The position numbers and the translations under genes were made by a program. A DNA stretch of 38,293 nt, from the NCBI GenBank assembly GCA_003552125.1, contig PUON01000001.1, positions 1-38,293 of the forward strand. Reading direction: 5' to 3'. Positions within the stretch are counted from its first letter, which is position 1. Every line of letters starts with the position of its first letter. This document shows, piece after piece, positions 24,852-33,821 of this stretch. Under the pieces are notes generated by a model. The model saw nothing but the letters and a program-made list of their open reading frames with translations. It searched no databases and was not told the origin of the DNA. The stretch is from Dehalococcoidia bacterium. Its GTDB lineage: Bacteria > Chloroflexota > Dehalococcoidia > GIF9 > AB-539-J10.

Positions 24852-25712
24852 CTACAGTGAGAAACACGTGCCCGAATTATTGAACACGAACGAATCACCG
24901 AACTCCCGTTCGAGTGCGCAGGCCGCCCTCAGACCAGTGCAGTGTGAAGCCGCTACCACCTGTACCTCAAATCTTCTCAATTCCCGCATGGTCTTCTCGA
25001 TGCGCTCGGGCGACGCAGGCATGAGATGCGTGCCGCCGACAACTGCGTGAACCCGCTCGAGCCCTGTCAGTTCCTGACCGCGCACAAGGTGATTGATGAT
25101 GCCGCGATGCGCACAGCCCAGTACTGCCACCATACCCTTGCCGGTCTTGATGAAAATCGACTGATCATCGATGAGAGGATCCGGCACGTACTCGCCGTTC
25201 TCCAGTAACATGAGCTTGGGATCAATGGTTTCATAGTCGGTGCACATGGGCACCTCGCCACTCGTAACCGCCGTCTCGCTCAGCCAGACGGGTTCTGCCG
25301 TCAGCACGAAACGAGCCCCCCATTTCTCAGCCTGCTCGCGTGCGTACGGGATGCCAATATACTCGTAGTCGGTCCCCACGTTGTAGCTGCAGATCTTCTG
25401 ACCGGGGTTATGGGCGTACTTGCGTTCCCAAATCCTCGGGTGACCGATCACGTCGACAGGCTTGTGGATAAGCGGCAGAAGGTGAGGCAAACCTCCGGTA
25501 TGATCGAAATGACCGTGGCTGAAGACGACGGCGTCTACGGAGGACAGAGAGACGTCCAACGTCTGTGCATTGAGCGCTGCAGCTCCTGTCGCACCGGCAT
25601 CGGCAAGGATCACGCAGTCCTCAGCTTCGACGAGAATCGACAACCCCCACTCACCGAGCATGTTCGCCCGACTCACGGAATTCTCTACAAGCGTTGTGAT
25701 ACGTATCGCCAT
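24852..25712 (-). CDS. MBL-fold metallohydrolase
   Basis: The 286-residue protein has the metallo-beta-lactamase motif HGHFDHTGG (HxHxDH) at about 66-74, a downstream CAHRGIINH and VGGTHL with a late ASHCTG, all metal ligands of the fold. The layout, with the early ENSV and a WGLSILVEAE strand, resembles 7,8-dihydropterin-6-methyl... phosphate synthase-like proteins (RFA-P synthase-like annotation), but function is not established for such bacterial copies. GAGGGGG lies before the ATG at 25712. It is divergent from the phosphotriesterase-family gene. Confidence 0.82.
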   Translation of the reverse strand: MAIRITTLVENSVSRANMLGEWGLSILVEAEDCVILADAGATGAAALNAQTLDVSLSSVDAVVFSHGHFDHTGGLPHLLPLIHKPVDVIGHPRIWERKYAHNPGQKICSYNVGTDYEYIGIPYAREQAEKWGARFVLTAEPVWLSETAVTSGEVPMCTDYETIDPKLMLLENGEYVPDPLIDDQSIFIKTGKGMVAVLGCAHRGIINHLVRGQELTGLERVHAVVGGTHLMPASPERIEKTMRELRRFEVQVVAASHCTGLRAACALEREFGDSFVFNNSGTCFSL

Positions 25713-25877
25713 CGTTCAATCCCCCTCTCGCATGTTCCTGCGTCGCAGACTCGTGAATCCCGTGCAATACACTACTACGGGAAGCATAGGAGAGGGTGGA
25801 GGCCAAGTCAACACGTCACACGACCCACAACCAGCCGCGGTGCCAGTCCAGCCATGTGCTCGGTGTGGAACAGGTAG

Positions 25878-25883
25878 TATACT
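25878..25883 (+). promoter_or_regulatory. possible -10 before the phosphotriesterase-family gene
   Basis: TATACT at 25878-25883 lies 40 nt before the ATG at 25924. The -35 region TGTGCT at 17 nt is poor. Confidence 0.35.
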
Positions 25884-25923
25884 CAGCCTGCTAATGAAAC
25901 AGGACGCCAGACAGGAGGAGCCT

Positions 25924-27006
25924 ATGACACGCAACAGCACAGCGGGCAAGGTGCAAACGGTTCTAGGCCCGATAGACCCGGAAGAAATCGGCATCACGCT
26001 GCCCCACGAACACTTTCTCATCGACCTGACGCTGGGAGGAGTGTATTTCGTCGAACCAGAGGCAATGAGCGAACGGGCTATGGCTCATAAGCCGGTGAGT
26101 ATCGAGAACCTCTGGTGGGTGCGCTACCACACCAAGGACAACCTTGATAACCAGATCCTGGATAACGTCGACACGGCGGTCAAGGAAGCTACCATGTTCA
26201 AGCTCGAAGGTGGTGGGACAATCGTCGATCAGACCAATCATGGTTTGGGGCGTGACCCGCGTGCACTGGCGCGCATTTCACGAGCCACCGGCATTCACGT
26301 GGTGATGGGGTCCGGATACTATGCTGACTCGCCATCGACTCGAGACCACGTGGCAGCACTAAGCGAGAAGGTTATGGCTGAGGAAATCGTGACCGATTTC
26401 ATCCATGGTGCGGGCAACACGGGCATCCGGTCCGGCATTATAGGCGAGCTTGGATGCTCCTGGCCGCTCACTCCTAACGAGTCAAAGGGACTGCGTGCGG
26501 GGGCCATGGCGCAATCACTGACGGGAGCATCCATAACGGTGCATCCGGGAAGAAACGACCGGGCTCCGCTTGAGATTGTCGAAGTACTTGCGACAGAAGG
26601 TGCGGATCTGAGTCGCGTGGTTATCTGCCACATGGATCGCTGCGGCTACTCTCTCGAGACAAGACTCAGCCTTCTGAAGGCAGGCTGCTTTGTTGAATAC
26701 GACCTGTTCGGTCTCGAGGGATACTATCCGGCCCGTGTGGCACTGGCCGAGGGCAAGCTGCCGGACACACCGAACGATCTCGGGCGCATTAGGGAGATAC
26801 AGGACCTGATCGGCCGCGGCTATCTGTCGCAGATACTTGTGTCACACGACATAGGGATGAAGGTGATGCTCACGTCATACGGCGGATGGGGCTACGCACA
26901 CCTGCTGAGGGAAGTCGTCCCCCTCATGCACATCTACGGAATGACTGACGAAGAAATCCACGCACTGATGGTGGAGAATCCGAAGAGGCTGTTGACTCTT
27001 TGTTGA
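25924..27006 (+). CDS. phosphotriesterase-family amidohydrolase
   Basis: The 360-residue product belongs to the PTE branch of the amidohydrolases. LPHEHFLIDL (26-35) supplies the first two metal His; GGTIVDQTNHGLGRDP is the family signature; IGELG holds the bridging residue, a Glu as in E. coli Php instead of the carboxylated Lys of true phosphotriesterases; the later His are in ITVHPGRND and VICHMDR, and SHDIGMK gives the Asp. It could act as a lactonase or esterase; the substrate is unknown. AGGAGG before the ATG at 25924 fixes the start. Its stop overlaps the helicase reading frame, so translation may be coupled. Confidence 0.85.
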   Translation: MTRNSTAGKVQTVLGPIDPEEIGITLPHEHFLIDLTLGGVYFVEPEAMSERAMAHKPVSIENLWWVRYHTKDNLDNQILDNVDTAVKEATMFKLEGGGTIVDQTNHGLGRDPRALARISRATGIHVVMGSGYYADSPSTRDHVAALSEKVMAEEIVTDFIHGAGNTGIRSGIIGELGCSWPLTPNESKGLRAGAMAQSLTGASITVHPGRNDRAPLEIVEVLATEGADLSRVVICHMDRCGYSLETRLSLLKAGCFVEYDLFGLEGYYPARVALAEGKLPDTPNDLGRIREIQDLIGRGYLSQILVSHDIGMKVMLTSYGGWGYAHLLREVVPLMHIYGMTDEEIHALMVENPKRLLTLC

Positions 27007-27011
27007 GACGA

Positions 27012-29039
27012 ATGCAGAATCCCGCCTGGGTCGACGAGTTGAATCCCCGCCAGAGAGAGGCGGTGACCCATGGCGACGGTCCACTGCTGGTGGTAGCAGG
27101 CGCGGGGAGCGGCAAGACGAGGACGCTGGTCTGCAGGGTTGCCTACCTTATCGCTCAGGGAAACATCCCGGAGCGGATCCTCCTGCTGACGTTTACTCGC
27201 AGGGCCGCTGATGACATGTTAAGGCGAGCCTCACCACACGTCACGTCACAATCTGCAACCACACAACGCGTCTGGGGAGGAACGTTCCACGCCTTCGCTA
27301 ATCGCATCCTGCGAATCTACGCGCGACCCGCTGGGCTCAGCGGGGGGTTCTCGGTCATAGACCGCAGCGACGCTGAGGACTTCCTGAACGTGGTGCGGGA
27401 TGAACTGGGGCTGTCGCGAAAGGGTAAGAGGTTTCCGCAGAAGGCCACCTGTATGGATATCTATTCACGTCGCGTGAACTCAACCAACGAACTTGATGAG
27501 GTGCTCGCGAGGCACTACCCATGGTGCGCCGAGTGGGGGGCCGAACTGTCCACACTGTTCAAGACCTATGTCGAACGCAAACAGCAGCAGGGCGTACTTG
27601 ATTACGATGATCTCCTGCTCTACCTGTACCACCTTCTGGAGGACCCACGGATGGCGCGATCGATCGAGGAGCGATTCGACCATGTGCTCGTAGACGAATA
27701 CCAGGATACCAACCGTATCCAGTCAGGCATACTGGCCCGCTTGCGCAACAGTAACCGAAATATCATGGTTGTCGGTGACGACGCACAGAGCATTTACGGT
27801 TTCCGGTCAGCCACAGTGCGAAACATCCTTGATTTCCCTATCCAGTTTCCCGGAACCACTGTCGTGACGCTGGAGCAGAACTACCGCTCACTGCAGCCCA
27901 TCCTCACGACCACCAACCGCGTCATCGCACAGGCACAGGACCGGTACTCGAAAGACCTGTGGGCCACGCGCGGCGATGGATCACGTCCCGAACTCATCAC
28001 CTGCGGCAACGAGAGCGATGAAGACAACGAAGTGGTCAGGCTCGTTCTGGAACACCACGAACAGGGCATTCCTCTGCGACGCCAGGCGGTTCTGTTCAGG
28101 GCAGCATCACACTCAACATCGCTGGAACTGGCGCTTACGAGGAAGAACATCCCTTTCCGAAAGTACGGTGGGCTCCGGTTTCTTGAGGCGGGACATGTGA
28201 AGGATGTCGTGAGCCTGCTTCGGCTCATAGAGAACCCTCGTGACGAGATCGCATGGTTCCGCGTATTGCAGCTCATCAGCGGCATCGGCCCACAGACTGC
28301 CAGGCAGATGATCAGGCACATCGCCGCACACGGCTTCGATGCTACGTCAATCGGATCGTTCAAAGCGCCGGCGGCAGCCTGGGATTCCATCGGTCGTCTG
28401 GCAACACTTTTCAGGGATGCTTCGACGATAACTGCTCACACTCCCAACACACTCATCGAGCGTGTCACCACCTTCTACACACCCCTGTTGGAGCAGCACT
28501 ACGACAATCCCGGGCCCAGGCAGCAGGACCTGGAACACCTTGTGCAATTGTCCGCGGGATACGACTCGCTCCGGGCATTCCTTGATGACCTTATCCTGGA
28601 CCCCCCGATCTCTACAGCCGACCTCGCAGGAGCGCCACTTAAGGACGACGACTGGCTTGTACTTACCACCATTCATTCCGCCAAGGGTCTCGAATGGGAC
28701 GTCGTATACCTCATTCATGCCGCGGACGGTTGTCTGCCATCCGACATGGCAACCGGCAGCCGGGAGGAGATCGACGAGGAACTACGCCTCACCTATGTGG
28801 CGATGACCAGGGCACGGGATTTCCTCTACGTGTTGTGGCCCTTGCGATTCTTCGGAAGAACCCCGGGTATTACTGATCGGCACATCTTCGTGCAGCGTTC
28901 GCGGTTCCTGTCGGACAAGGTCCTCGAGACCATGGAGCGCCGCTCCATCGGCCGGGCATCCGATGACGACATAGAGTGGATGCACGCCGACGACCCAGAC
29001 CGTGACATTGCGGCACGCATTCGCGACATCTGGAAGTAG
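27012..29039 (+). CDS. UvrD/Rep/PcrA-type superfamily 1 helicase
   Basis: The 675-residue protein is an ATP-dependent 3'-5' DNA helicase. Motifs in order: LNPRQREAV (Q motif), GAGSGKT (Walker A), TFTRRAADDM (Ia), DEYQDTN (Walker B), GDDAQSIYGFR (III), LEQNYRSLQPIL (IV), TIHSAKGLEWDVV (V) and LTYVAMTRARD (VI). Such enzymes act in repair or replication restart. It ends without a UvrD-type long C-terminal tail. The start may be the ATG at 27012, or TTG at 27003 overlapping the upstream stop as TTGA; GAGG lies further upstream. It appears cotranscribed with the PTE-family gene, a pairing I cannot explain. Confidence 0.88.
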   Translation: MQNPAWVDELNPRQREAVTHGDGPLLVVAGAGSGKTRTLVCRVAYLIAQGNIPERILLLTFTRRAADDMLRRASPHVTSQSATTQRVWGGTFHAFANRILRIYARPAGLSGGFSVIDRSDAEDFLNVVRDELGLSRKGKRFPQKATCMDIYSRRVNSTNELDEVLARHYPWCAEWGAELSTLFKTYVERKQQQGVLDYDDLLLYLYHLLEDPRMARSIEERFDHVLVDEYQDTNRIQSGILARLRNSNRNIMVVGDDAQSIYGFRSATVRNILDFPIQFPGTTVVTLEQNYRSLQPILTTTNRVIAQAQDRYSKDLWATRGDGSRPELITCGNESDEDNEVVRLVLEHHEQGIPLRRQAVLFRAASHSTSLELALTRKNIPFRKYGGLRFLEAGHVKDVVSLLRLIENPRDEIAWFRVLQLISGIGPQTARQMIRHIAAHGFDATSIGSFKAPAAAWDSIGRLATLFRDASTITAHTPNTLIERVTTFYTPLLEQHYDNPGPRQQDLEHLVQLSAGYDSLRAFLDDLILDPPISTADLAGAPLKDDDWLVLTTIHSAKGLEWDVVYLIHAADGCLPSDMATGSREEIDEELRLTYVAMTRARDFLYVLWPLRFFGRTPGITDRHIFVQRSRFLSDKVLETMERRSIGRASDDDIEWMHADDPDRDIAARIRDIWK

Positions 29040-29074
29040 TACCAAGTCGACCAGATAGATCCCGTCACTACGCC

Positions 29075-29102
29075 TTGTGACACGTCTTCACTGCGCTATA
29101 AT
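29075..29102 (+). promoter_or_regulatory. promoter of the FN3 lipoprotein gene
   Basis: A perfect TATAAT (29097-29102) follows TTGTGA (29075-29080) after 16 nt. A start near 29109 would give a 62-nt leader. It lies downstream of the helicase stop, so the lipoprotein is likely a separate unit. Confidence 0.5.
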
Positions 29103-29170
29103 GACGGGGCTATGTGCCATCAGGCAGAATGCCCCGACAACCTTGTCGCCCGTTGATAGGAATCACGCAT

Positions 29171-29596
29171 ATGAGTCACAGGGAGCTGACGAAGAAGCTA
29201 TTCATGATGATCGTGGGTGCCTCCCTGCTCTTTTCTGCAACCGCCTGTACGACGGAGGACGAGCCACTACCCGCTCCGACAAACGTCGCTGTCCAACCTG
29301 GTAATAGTAACGGACAGGGAACTGTCATAGTTTCGTGGGCTGCGAGCAGCGACCCCCGCGTGGAGGGCTACGCCATCTATCGTGCTGAGCAGGGTATTGG
29401 CACTTCTGACGGAGAGAAGACAGAGCACAAGCTGCAGGCCATCACTGTCGCCACTCAATATGTGGACGATGAACTGCGCACGACAGAGCAGTTTCCGACG
29501 ACACGTTACTTCTATCTGGTCGCCGTCATCGGCTCCGGAGGTGAACGGGGCCCCGTGTCGGAAGAGGTCAGCATTGACTATCAGGGATCAGCCTAG
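29171..29596 (+). CDS. lipoprotein with one fibronectin type III domain
   Basis: The 141-residue protein begins with a lipoprotein signal peptide: a basic N-terminus (RELTKK), a hydrophobic core (LFMMIVGASLLFSATA) and a lipobox ending in Cys near residue 26 (SATAC). The lipobox lacks the usual -3 Leu, so it is a mild variant. After an acidic spacer, residues 34-140 read as an FN3 domain: APTNVAVQPG, VIVSWAASSDPRVEGYAIYR, and a later RYFYLVAVIGSGGERGPVSEEV, the typical W and Y-x-(V/I)-x-A-V pattern. It is exported and anchored; a binding or scaffold role is possible. The ATG at 29171 has AGGA about 9 nt upstream. Confidence 0.75.
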   Translation: MSHRELTKKLFMMIVGASLLFSATACTTEDEPLPAPTNVAVQPGNSNGQGTVIVSWAASSDPRVEGYAIYRAEQGIGTSDGEKTEHKLQAITVATQYVDDELRTTEQFPTTRYFYLVAVIGSGGERGPVSEEVSIDYQGSA

Positions 29597-29687
29597 GCAT
29601 TCGTATATGACCGGCTCAAGAACAAGCCCGAACGGTGTGCAGTTCCTTCAAAGAGACTTCTGACAGCCCTGAAGCTGGCCTGGTGCG

Positions 29688-30611
29688 CTATCTCGCCTTC
29701 TTCGAAAGAGCCTCATACACGTTCACATGGGTTGGAGTATCTATGCCGAGCTCCTTCCCTTTGCGGACGACATATCCCAGCATGGTATCGAGCTCTGTCG
29801 GATTCCCCTTCTCGACGTCAAGCTGCATTGATGTCTTCGTGTCAGGAGGGAATGCACCCGCTCTTTCCACTGCCTGGTCAATAATCCCCGCCGGTAGTCC
29901 TACGTTCAGCCTGTCGCCAAGGGACTGCACCTCGCACATCAGGTCGGTGAGTTGCTTCTGAAGAGCCGGGGTGGCCAGCACTGTCCCGATCGTTACCCCG
30001 TGCAGGCTTGTCGCGGCAGAGATCGCATCGATGAAGATGAACTTCGACCACACGTCCCGCTGAATATCTCCACTCAGTTCAGCGTCAATGGCGGCAGCTT
30101 TCAGCATCTGCGCGATGGGACGGTACGGGTCGACTTCGCCGTCCGGACTGCCGAAGAAAAGCTTGCGACTTCCCCCTGTCTGTTCGACAACACCGGGAGC
30201 CCCTATGTGGGTCGAGATATAGACAGCGCCGTTCAACACGCGTCCCGAGCCGATCTCACGCCTGAGGATCTCATCATTTTCAACACCGTTTCCCAGCGGT
30301 ATGACGATCGTTGAGGATCCAATTGCAGGACGCATCGCGCGCGCAGCTTCAGGCTGGCTGTATCCTTTCACGGCGAAGAAAGCCACGTCCACCACGCCCA
30401 TTACGTCAGCGCTATCGGTGGCCATGGCCGGATGCGCCACCAGATCGCCATCCTTAGCAATCAGATTAAGCCCATTGCGCCTGATCGCATCCATATGGGC
30501 GCCTCTGCAATAGAAGATTATTTCGTGGTCGCCTCCTGGAGGGAACCGATGGGCCAGCTTGCCACCGTAGTATCCGCCAACCCCTCCGATGCCAATGATC
30601 GCAACTCTCAT
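29688..30611 (-). CDS. panE: 2-dehydropantoate 2-reductase (PanE/ApbA family)
   Basis: The 307-residue enzyme carries the NAD(P)H Rossmann motif VAIIGIGGVGGYYGGKL (3-19) and the family blocks CRGAHMDAIRRNGL, VDVAFFAVKGY, LGNGVENDEILRR and the catalytic-Lys region WSKFIFIDAISAATSL. It reduces ketopantoate to pantoate in pantothenate/CoA synthesis; paralogues act on other ketoacids, so this is a family-level call. GAGGAGG lies 10 nt before the ATG at 30611. It has its own extended -10 promoter (30645-30653) and is divergent from the Fic gene. Confidence 0.85.
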   Translation of the reverse strand: MRVAIIGIGGVGGYYGGKLAHRFPPGGDHEIIFYCRGAHMDAIRRNGLNLIAKDGDLVAHPAMATDSADVMGVVDVAFFAVKGYSQPEAARAMRPAIGSSTIVIPLGNGVENDEILRREIGSGRVLNGAVYISTHIGAPGVVEQTGGSRKLFFGSPDGEVDPYRPIAQMLKAAAIDAELSGDIQRDVWSKFIFIDAISAATSLHGVTIGTVLATPALQKQLTDLMCEVQSLGDRLNVGLPAGIIDQAVERAGAFPPDTKTSMQLDVEKGNPTELDTMLGYVVRKGKELGIDTPTHVNVYEALSKKAR

Positions 30612-30644
30612 GGAGAACGCACCTCCTCAGCCAGAAGTCGCGCT

Positions 30645-30653
30645 AGTATACCA
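30645..30653 (-). promoter_or_regulatory. extended -10 promoter of panE
   Basis: On the minus strand TGGTATACT gives a TGn-extended -10 (TATACT at 30645-30650). A TSS near 30638 leaves a 27-nt leader that includes the SD GAGGAGGTG. No -35 consensus is seen, as is usual for extended -10 promoters. Confidence 0.5.
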
Positions 30654-30763
30654 CCGTGAGCTGGCTCATACCCGCATGTGAAGAGGCAGCGCTCAATCAA
30701 CATCCCACTGCTGCTGGCCGAATCAAGAAAGGTAGCATCAGCACGTCCCGGACAACACCGTAT

Positions 30764-30792
30764 TTGCCACATGGCTTCGCGTGGGATAGCAT
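30764..30792 (+). promoter_or_regulatory. promoter of the Fic gene
   Basis: TTGCCA (30764-30769), a 17-nt spacer and TAGCAT (30787-30792) match the consensus at five and four positions. The predicted start near 30799 lies 34 nt before the ATG. The same TAGCAT -10 is used before the TPP riboswitch. Confidence 0.5.
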
Positions 30793-30832
30793 CGTGCGGG
30801 CATGCCACTGCTGGCATAATCCGAGGGAATCG

Positions 30833-32005
30833 ATGAACAGCCATCTCTTCGCGTCGTCACCCAACGGGCGGGTAGTCAGTACGAGAACAGGGTACGAAGC
30901 ATACGTGCCGGATCCTCTGCCGCCTTCCATTCGCTGGGACAATGACATTGGCCGAGCACTTGAGGCCGCCAGTCTGAGCGTGGGAGCCTTGGATAGCTGC
31001 CTGCATGACAGTCATGAACGCTACTTGCCGCTACTGCTGAGAGCAGACGCAGCAGAATCCATCAGATCGGAGGGGTATCACGTCAATACCTCAGACCTGC
31101 TTCGTGATGAGACACGCCAAGCCTTCACTCAAAAGGGCTCACGGCTTGCGAGGAACTGTATGTTGGCCTACGAACACGGCCGCGTTAGGATGCAGGAGTT
31201 TCCTCTAAGCCTGCGGTTGGTTCGGGAACTACACTACCTGCTTCTCACCGATGTTGGAGATCCAAGAACGACGCCCGGACAGTTTCGCCGCACGCAGAAT
31301 TGGCTCGGACCTCGAGGATGTACGCTTTCAACCGCAGATTTCGTGCCTCCACCAGTGGGCGAGATGCGCGACCTCCTGGACAACTGGGAGCGCTACCTGC
31401 ACACAAACGACGACACCCCTTCTCTGGTGCGACTTGCAATCGCTCACCACCAGTTCATGATCATACATCCGTTTCTGGCGATGAACGGTGCCGCGATGGC
31501 GCTGCTGGCGCCGCTGCTCCTGCAGCATCTGGGTGTCACATCCCTGCCCCACCCATTCTTTGGACGACTTGTACATACCCTTGCAGCCACTCTCCAACCG
31601 CGAATGTTCGCCGTATGCACGAGCGATAACTGGGAAGAGTGGCTCACCTGGTACCTGAACGGTATCGCAGATGCCGCACGTCAGACCCGCATGATAATCC
31701 TGCGTCTTCAGGGGCTGGAATACGGATGGCAGTTGAAGCTGCACGCGATTCAGGCTCAAGAAGCTGAGGGAATTCAGCCCGTCCTCGACCACCTCGTGCA
31801 GCGTGGCGCCATCACTCTGGAATCAACCGAAAGTGAAACAAGACTCGCCGCGAGTGAGGCCGAAAGAGCCATTCACAGACTGGCATCCCTCGACATCGCA
31901 AGAGCTGACGCGGAAGACGAAGAGGGGTTTTTTTACTCTTCTGAGATAGTCGCGATCTTGAACGGCCAATTCCTCTCCTATCAATCCACCGGCTCTCCTC
32001 TCTGA
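30833..32005 (+). CDS. Fic-family protein with degenerate catalytic motif
   Basis: The 390-residue protein has a Fic_N-like start (YVPDPLPPSIRW, 24-35), the inhibitory (S/T)xxxEG motif SIRSEG (76-81), PGQFRRTQNWLG (148-159) and the Fic core. In the core the canonical HPFx(D/E)GNGRxxR reads HPFLAMNGAAMA (212-223): His, Pro, Phe, Asn and Gly are kept, but the acidic residue, first Gly and both Arg are lost. The Fic fold appears intact, with a winged-helix-like C-terminus (AEGIQPVLDHLVQRGAITL). Normal Fic enzymes AMPylate proteins; this one probably cannot do so in the usual way and may act by binding. GAGGG lies 5 nt before the ATG at 30833. Its 3' end overlaps the convergent OYE gene by 25 nt. 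Confidence 0.8.
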   Translation: MNSHLFASSPNGRVVSTRTGYEAYVPDPLPPSIRWDNDIGRALEAASLSVGALDSCLHDSHERYLPLLLRADAAESIRSEGYHVNTSDLLRDETRQAFTQKGSRLARNCMLAYEHGRVRMQEFPLSLRLVRELHYLLLTDVGDPRTTPGQFRRTQNWLGPRGCTLSTADFVPPPVGEMRDLLDNWERYLHTNDDTPSLVRLAIAHHQFMIIHPFLAMNGAAMALLAPLLLQHLGVTSLPHPFFGRLVHTLAATLQPRMFAVCTSDNWEEWLTWYLNGIADAARQTRMIILRLQGLEYGWQLKLHAIQAQEAEGIQPVLDHLVQRGAITLESTESETRLAASEAERAIHRLASLDIARADAEDEEGFFYSSEIVAILNGQFLSYQSTGSPL

Positions 32006-33108
32006 CGCTCCTGTGCGAGGGGAACACAATAGAGACCCTCTCCGGCACGAACCGGACCAAAGCAGAGGTTACAGGATGTGCAGGTCGACGGACGAGTATC
32101 ACCCTGCTGCCAGCGTCCGATGAGGCCTGGTTCACGTATGAGTGGCCGGCTGAGGGAGACATAGTCAGCCAGTCCCGAGCGCACCACCCAGTTGGCCACT
32201 TCGTAAGATCTCACTCCTCCAACCAGCATCAGCGGGACTGAGATTTCGCGTTTATACCGTTCAGCGGCTTCCTTGAAGTAGATCTCCTGCTCACGAGGGA
32301 CGGTGCCGACGGGCCGGGAACAGAAATAGCGGGGATCACTGAAGTGTGTCCCACCGCTGACCTCGATGGCGTCGACACCCTCTCGCTCCAGCATCAGACA
32401 GAGCGGCACGAAATCGTGAAGCGCGAAGCCGCCATCTACGAAGTCTTCGCAATTGACCTTGATCATTACCGGAAAACGAGGCCCGACGGCTTGACGCACT
32501 GCACGAAGCACCTCGAGAGGGAAGCGGGCCCGGTTCTCGAGCGAGCCGCCATACCCGTCGGTGCGGCGGTTGAAATACGGGGACAGGAACTGTGAGAGCA
32601 GATAGGAGTGTGCACCATGCAGTTGCACCGCGTCACAACCCGCCGCCTTTGCCCTGATCGCGGCACTTGCGAAGTCAGCCACCGTCCGCGCGATATCGTC
32701 GATGGTCATGGCCTTGGACGGCACATCGGTCAATTGCAGATCTGAGGGACCGAGGGCGTATCCGGTGGCCGGAGGAACATACATGTTGCCTCCGGCATGT
32801 TGCAGTTGCAGAGCGATACGCGCGCCATGGTGATGAACCGCCTCGGCCATGCGCGATAGCCCCGGGATTACCTCGTCGGAGTGCACACCCAGTTGCCCTG
32901 GCCTCGACTTTCCCTCGTCACTCACGTACGCATTACCCGGAATCACCAGCCCGACCCCACCTTTCGCGACCTCCTCCCGCAGAGCGATGAGTTGCTCCGT
33001 GACACAACCGTCTTCGCGGTTGGCCGCGCCCTCATTGGTGGCCGAATGCACAAGACGGTTTCGCAGCACCATGCTATTGACCTCGGTTCTTTCGAACAGA
33101 TCTGCCAT
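31981..33108 (-). CDS. OYE-family NADH:flavin oxidoreductase
   Basis: The 375-residue protein has an FMN-binding TIM barrel of the old-yellow-enzyme family. LRNRLVHSATNE (14-26), LQLQHAGG, GCDAVQLHGAHSYLLSQFLSPYFNRRTDGYGGSLENRARF, VMIKVNC and the phosphate-binding SGLADYVSLSRPLI are the usual blocks. The C-terminal CTSCNLCFG...GLYC (about 342-361) supplies four Cys for a [4Fe-4S] cluster, as in 2,4-dienoyl-CoA reductases, but the FAD/NAD domains of that enzyme are absent, so electrons must come from a partner. AAAGGAG 7 nt before the ATG at 33108 fixes the start. Substrate unknown. Confidence 0.88.
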   Translation of the reverse strand: MADLFERTEVNSMVLRNRLVHSATNEGAANREDGCVTEQLIALREEVAKGGVGLVIPGNAYVSDEGKSRPGQLGVHSDEVIPGLSRMAEAVHHHGARIALQLQHAGGNMYVPPATGYALGPSDLQLTDVPSKAMTIDDIARTVADFASAAIRAKAAGCDAVQLHGAHSYLLSQFLSPYFNRRTDGYGGSLENRARFPLEVLRAVRQAVGPRFPVMIKVNCEDFVDGGFALHDFVPLCLMLEREGVDAIEVSGGTHFSDPRYFCSRPVGTVPREQEIYFKEAAERYKREISVPLMLVGGVRSYEVANWVVRSGLADYVSLSRPLIREPGLIGRWQQGDTRPSTCTSCNLCFGPVRAGEGLYCVPLAQERQRGEPVD

Positions 33109-33214
33109 CGATATCTCCTTTGCTGGTGTACTATATCGAACCGGGCACAAGCATTCCAACGGGAGGATTGGCATTGTCAAGACAAGACGCCCAGACTCAA
33201 GGCACACAGTGACG

Positions 33215-33243
33215 TTGACGTGACACCATCATTGCAGTAGCGT
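33215..33243 (+). promoter_or_regulatory. promoter of the second universal stress gene
   Basis: TTGACG (33215-33220), a 17-nt spacer and TAGCGT (33238-33243) form a fair sigma70 promoter. The -35 lies in a direct repeat of TGACGT (33210-33221) that could be a regulator site. A leader of about 60 nt follows. Confidence 0.45.
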
Positions 33244-33309
33244 AGTATTGGAGTTCGCTCAATATAACGATAAGAGCACGGACGACAATGGAAATGAGGA
33301 GGTGACCGC

Positions 33310-33765
33310 GTGTTCAACAGGATTCTCGTATGCCTTGATGGTTCGGGCCTCTCAGAGCAGATCATGCCGCACACCAAAGAGTTGGCACGCCAATTCGGCT
33401 CCCGCCTGATCCTGCTCCAAGTGTTGCAGGTCCCCTCATCTCTAGCCGCAGCATCGGCGCAGGGAGCGGAGGGCGTGATCGAAGAGGAGATGAAGCGCCT
33501 GGCCTATGAAGCGAAGCAATACCTCGAAGGCATCGCCGCACCACTGAGAGAAACTGGACTTGAAGTGGAGACGGTCACGATTGAGGGGTCACCGGGAGAC
33601 GCCATCGTCGAGTACGCAGCGACAAGCGGTATTGATCTCATCGCGATCGTCACGCACGGTCGCAAGAACCTCGGGCGCCTTGTGTTCGGTAGCGTAGCAG
33701 ACCACGTGATGAGGCATTCATCAATTCCAGTTCTGTCGAAGAAGCCCAAGGAGAAGAAGGAATAA
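33310..33765 (+). CDS. universal stress protein (UspA family)
   Basis: This 151-residue UspA-type protein starts with NRILVCLDGSGLSEQIMPHTKELA. Near the C-terminus THGRKNLGRLVFGSVADHVMRHSSIPVL matches the ATP-binding pattern GxxGxxxxGS. A Lys-rich tail (KKPKEKKE) follows. The GTG at 33310 has GAGGAGGTG 6 nt upstream. It is a distant paralogue of the protein at 18785-19234 and heads a plus-strand group with the 92-residue protein. Confidence 0.88.
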   Translation: MFNRILVCLDGSGLSEQIMPHTKELARQFGSRLILLQVLQVPSSLAAASAQGAEGVIEEEMKRLAYEAKQYLEGIAAPLRETGLEVETVTIEGSPGDAIVEYAATSGIDLIAIVTHGRKNLGRLVFGSVADHVMRHSSIPVLSKKPKEKKE

Positions 33766-33821
33766 GCTGCCCGGTCGACCATTCCCGAAGAAAGCCAGCC
33801 AACAGTCACATACTGAGCCCT

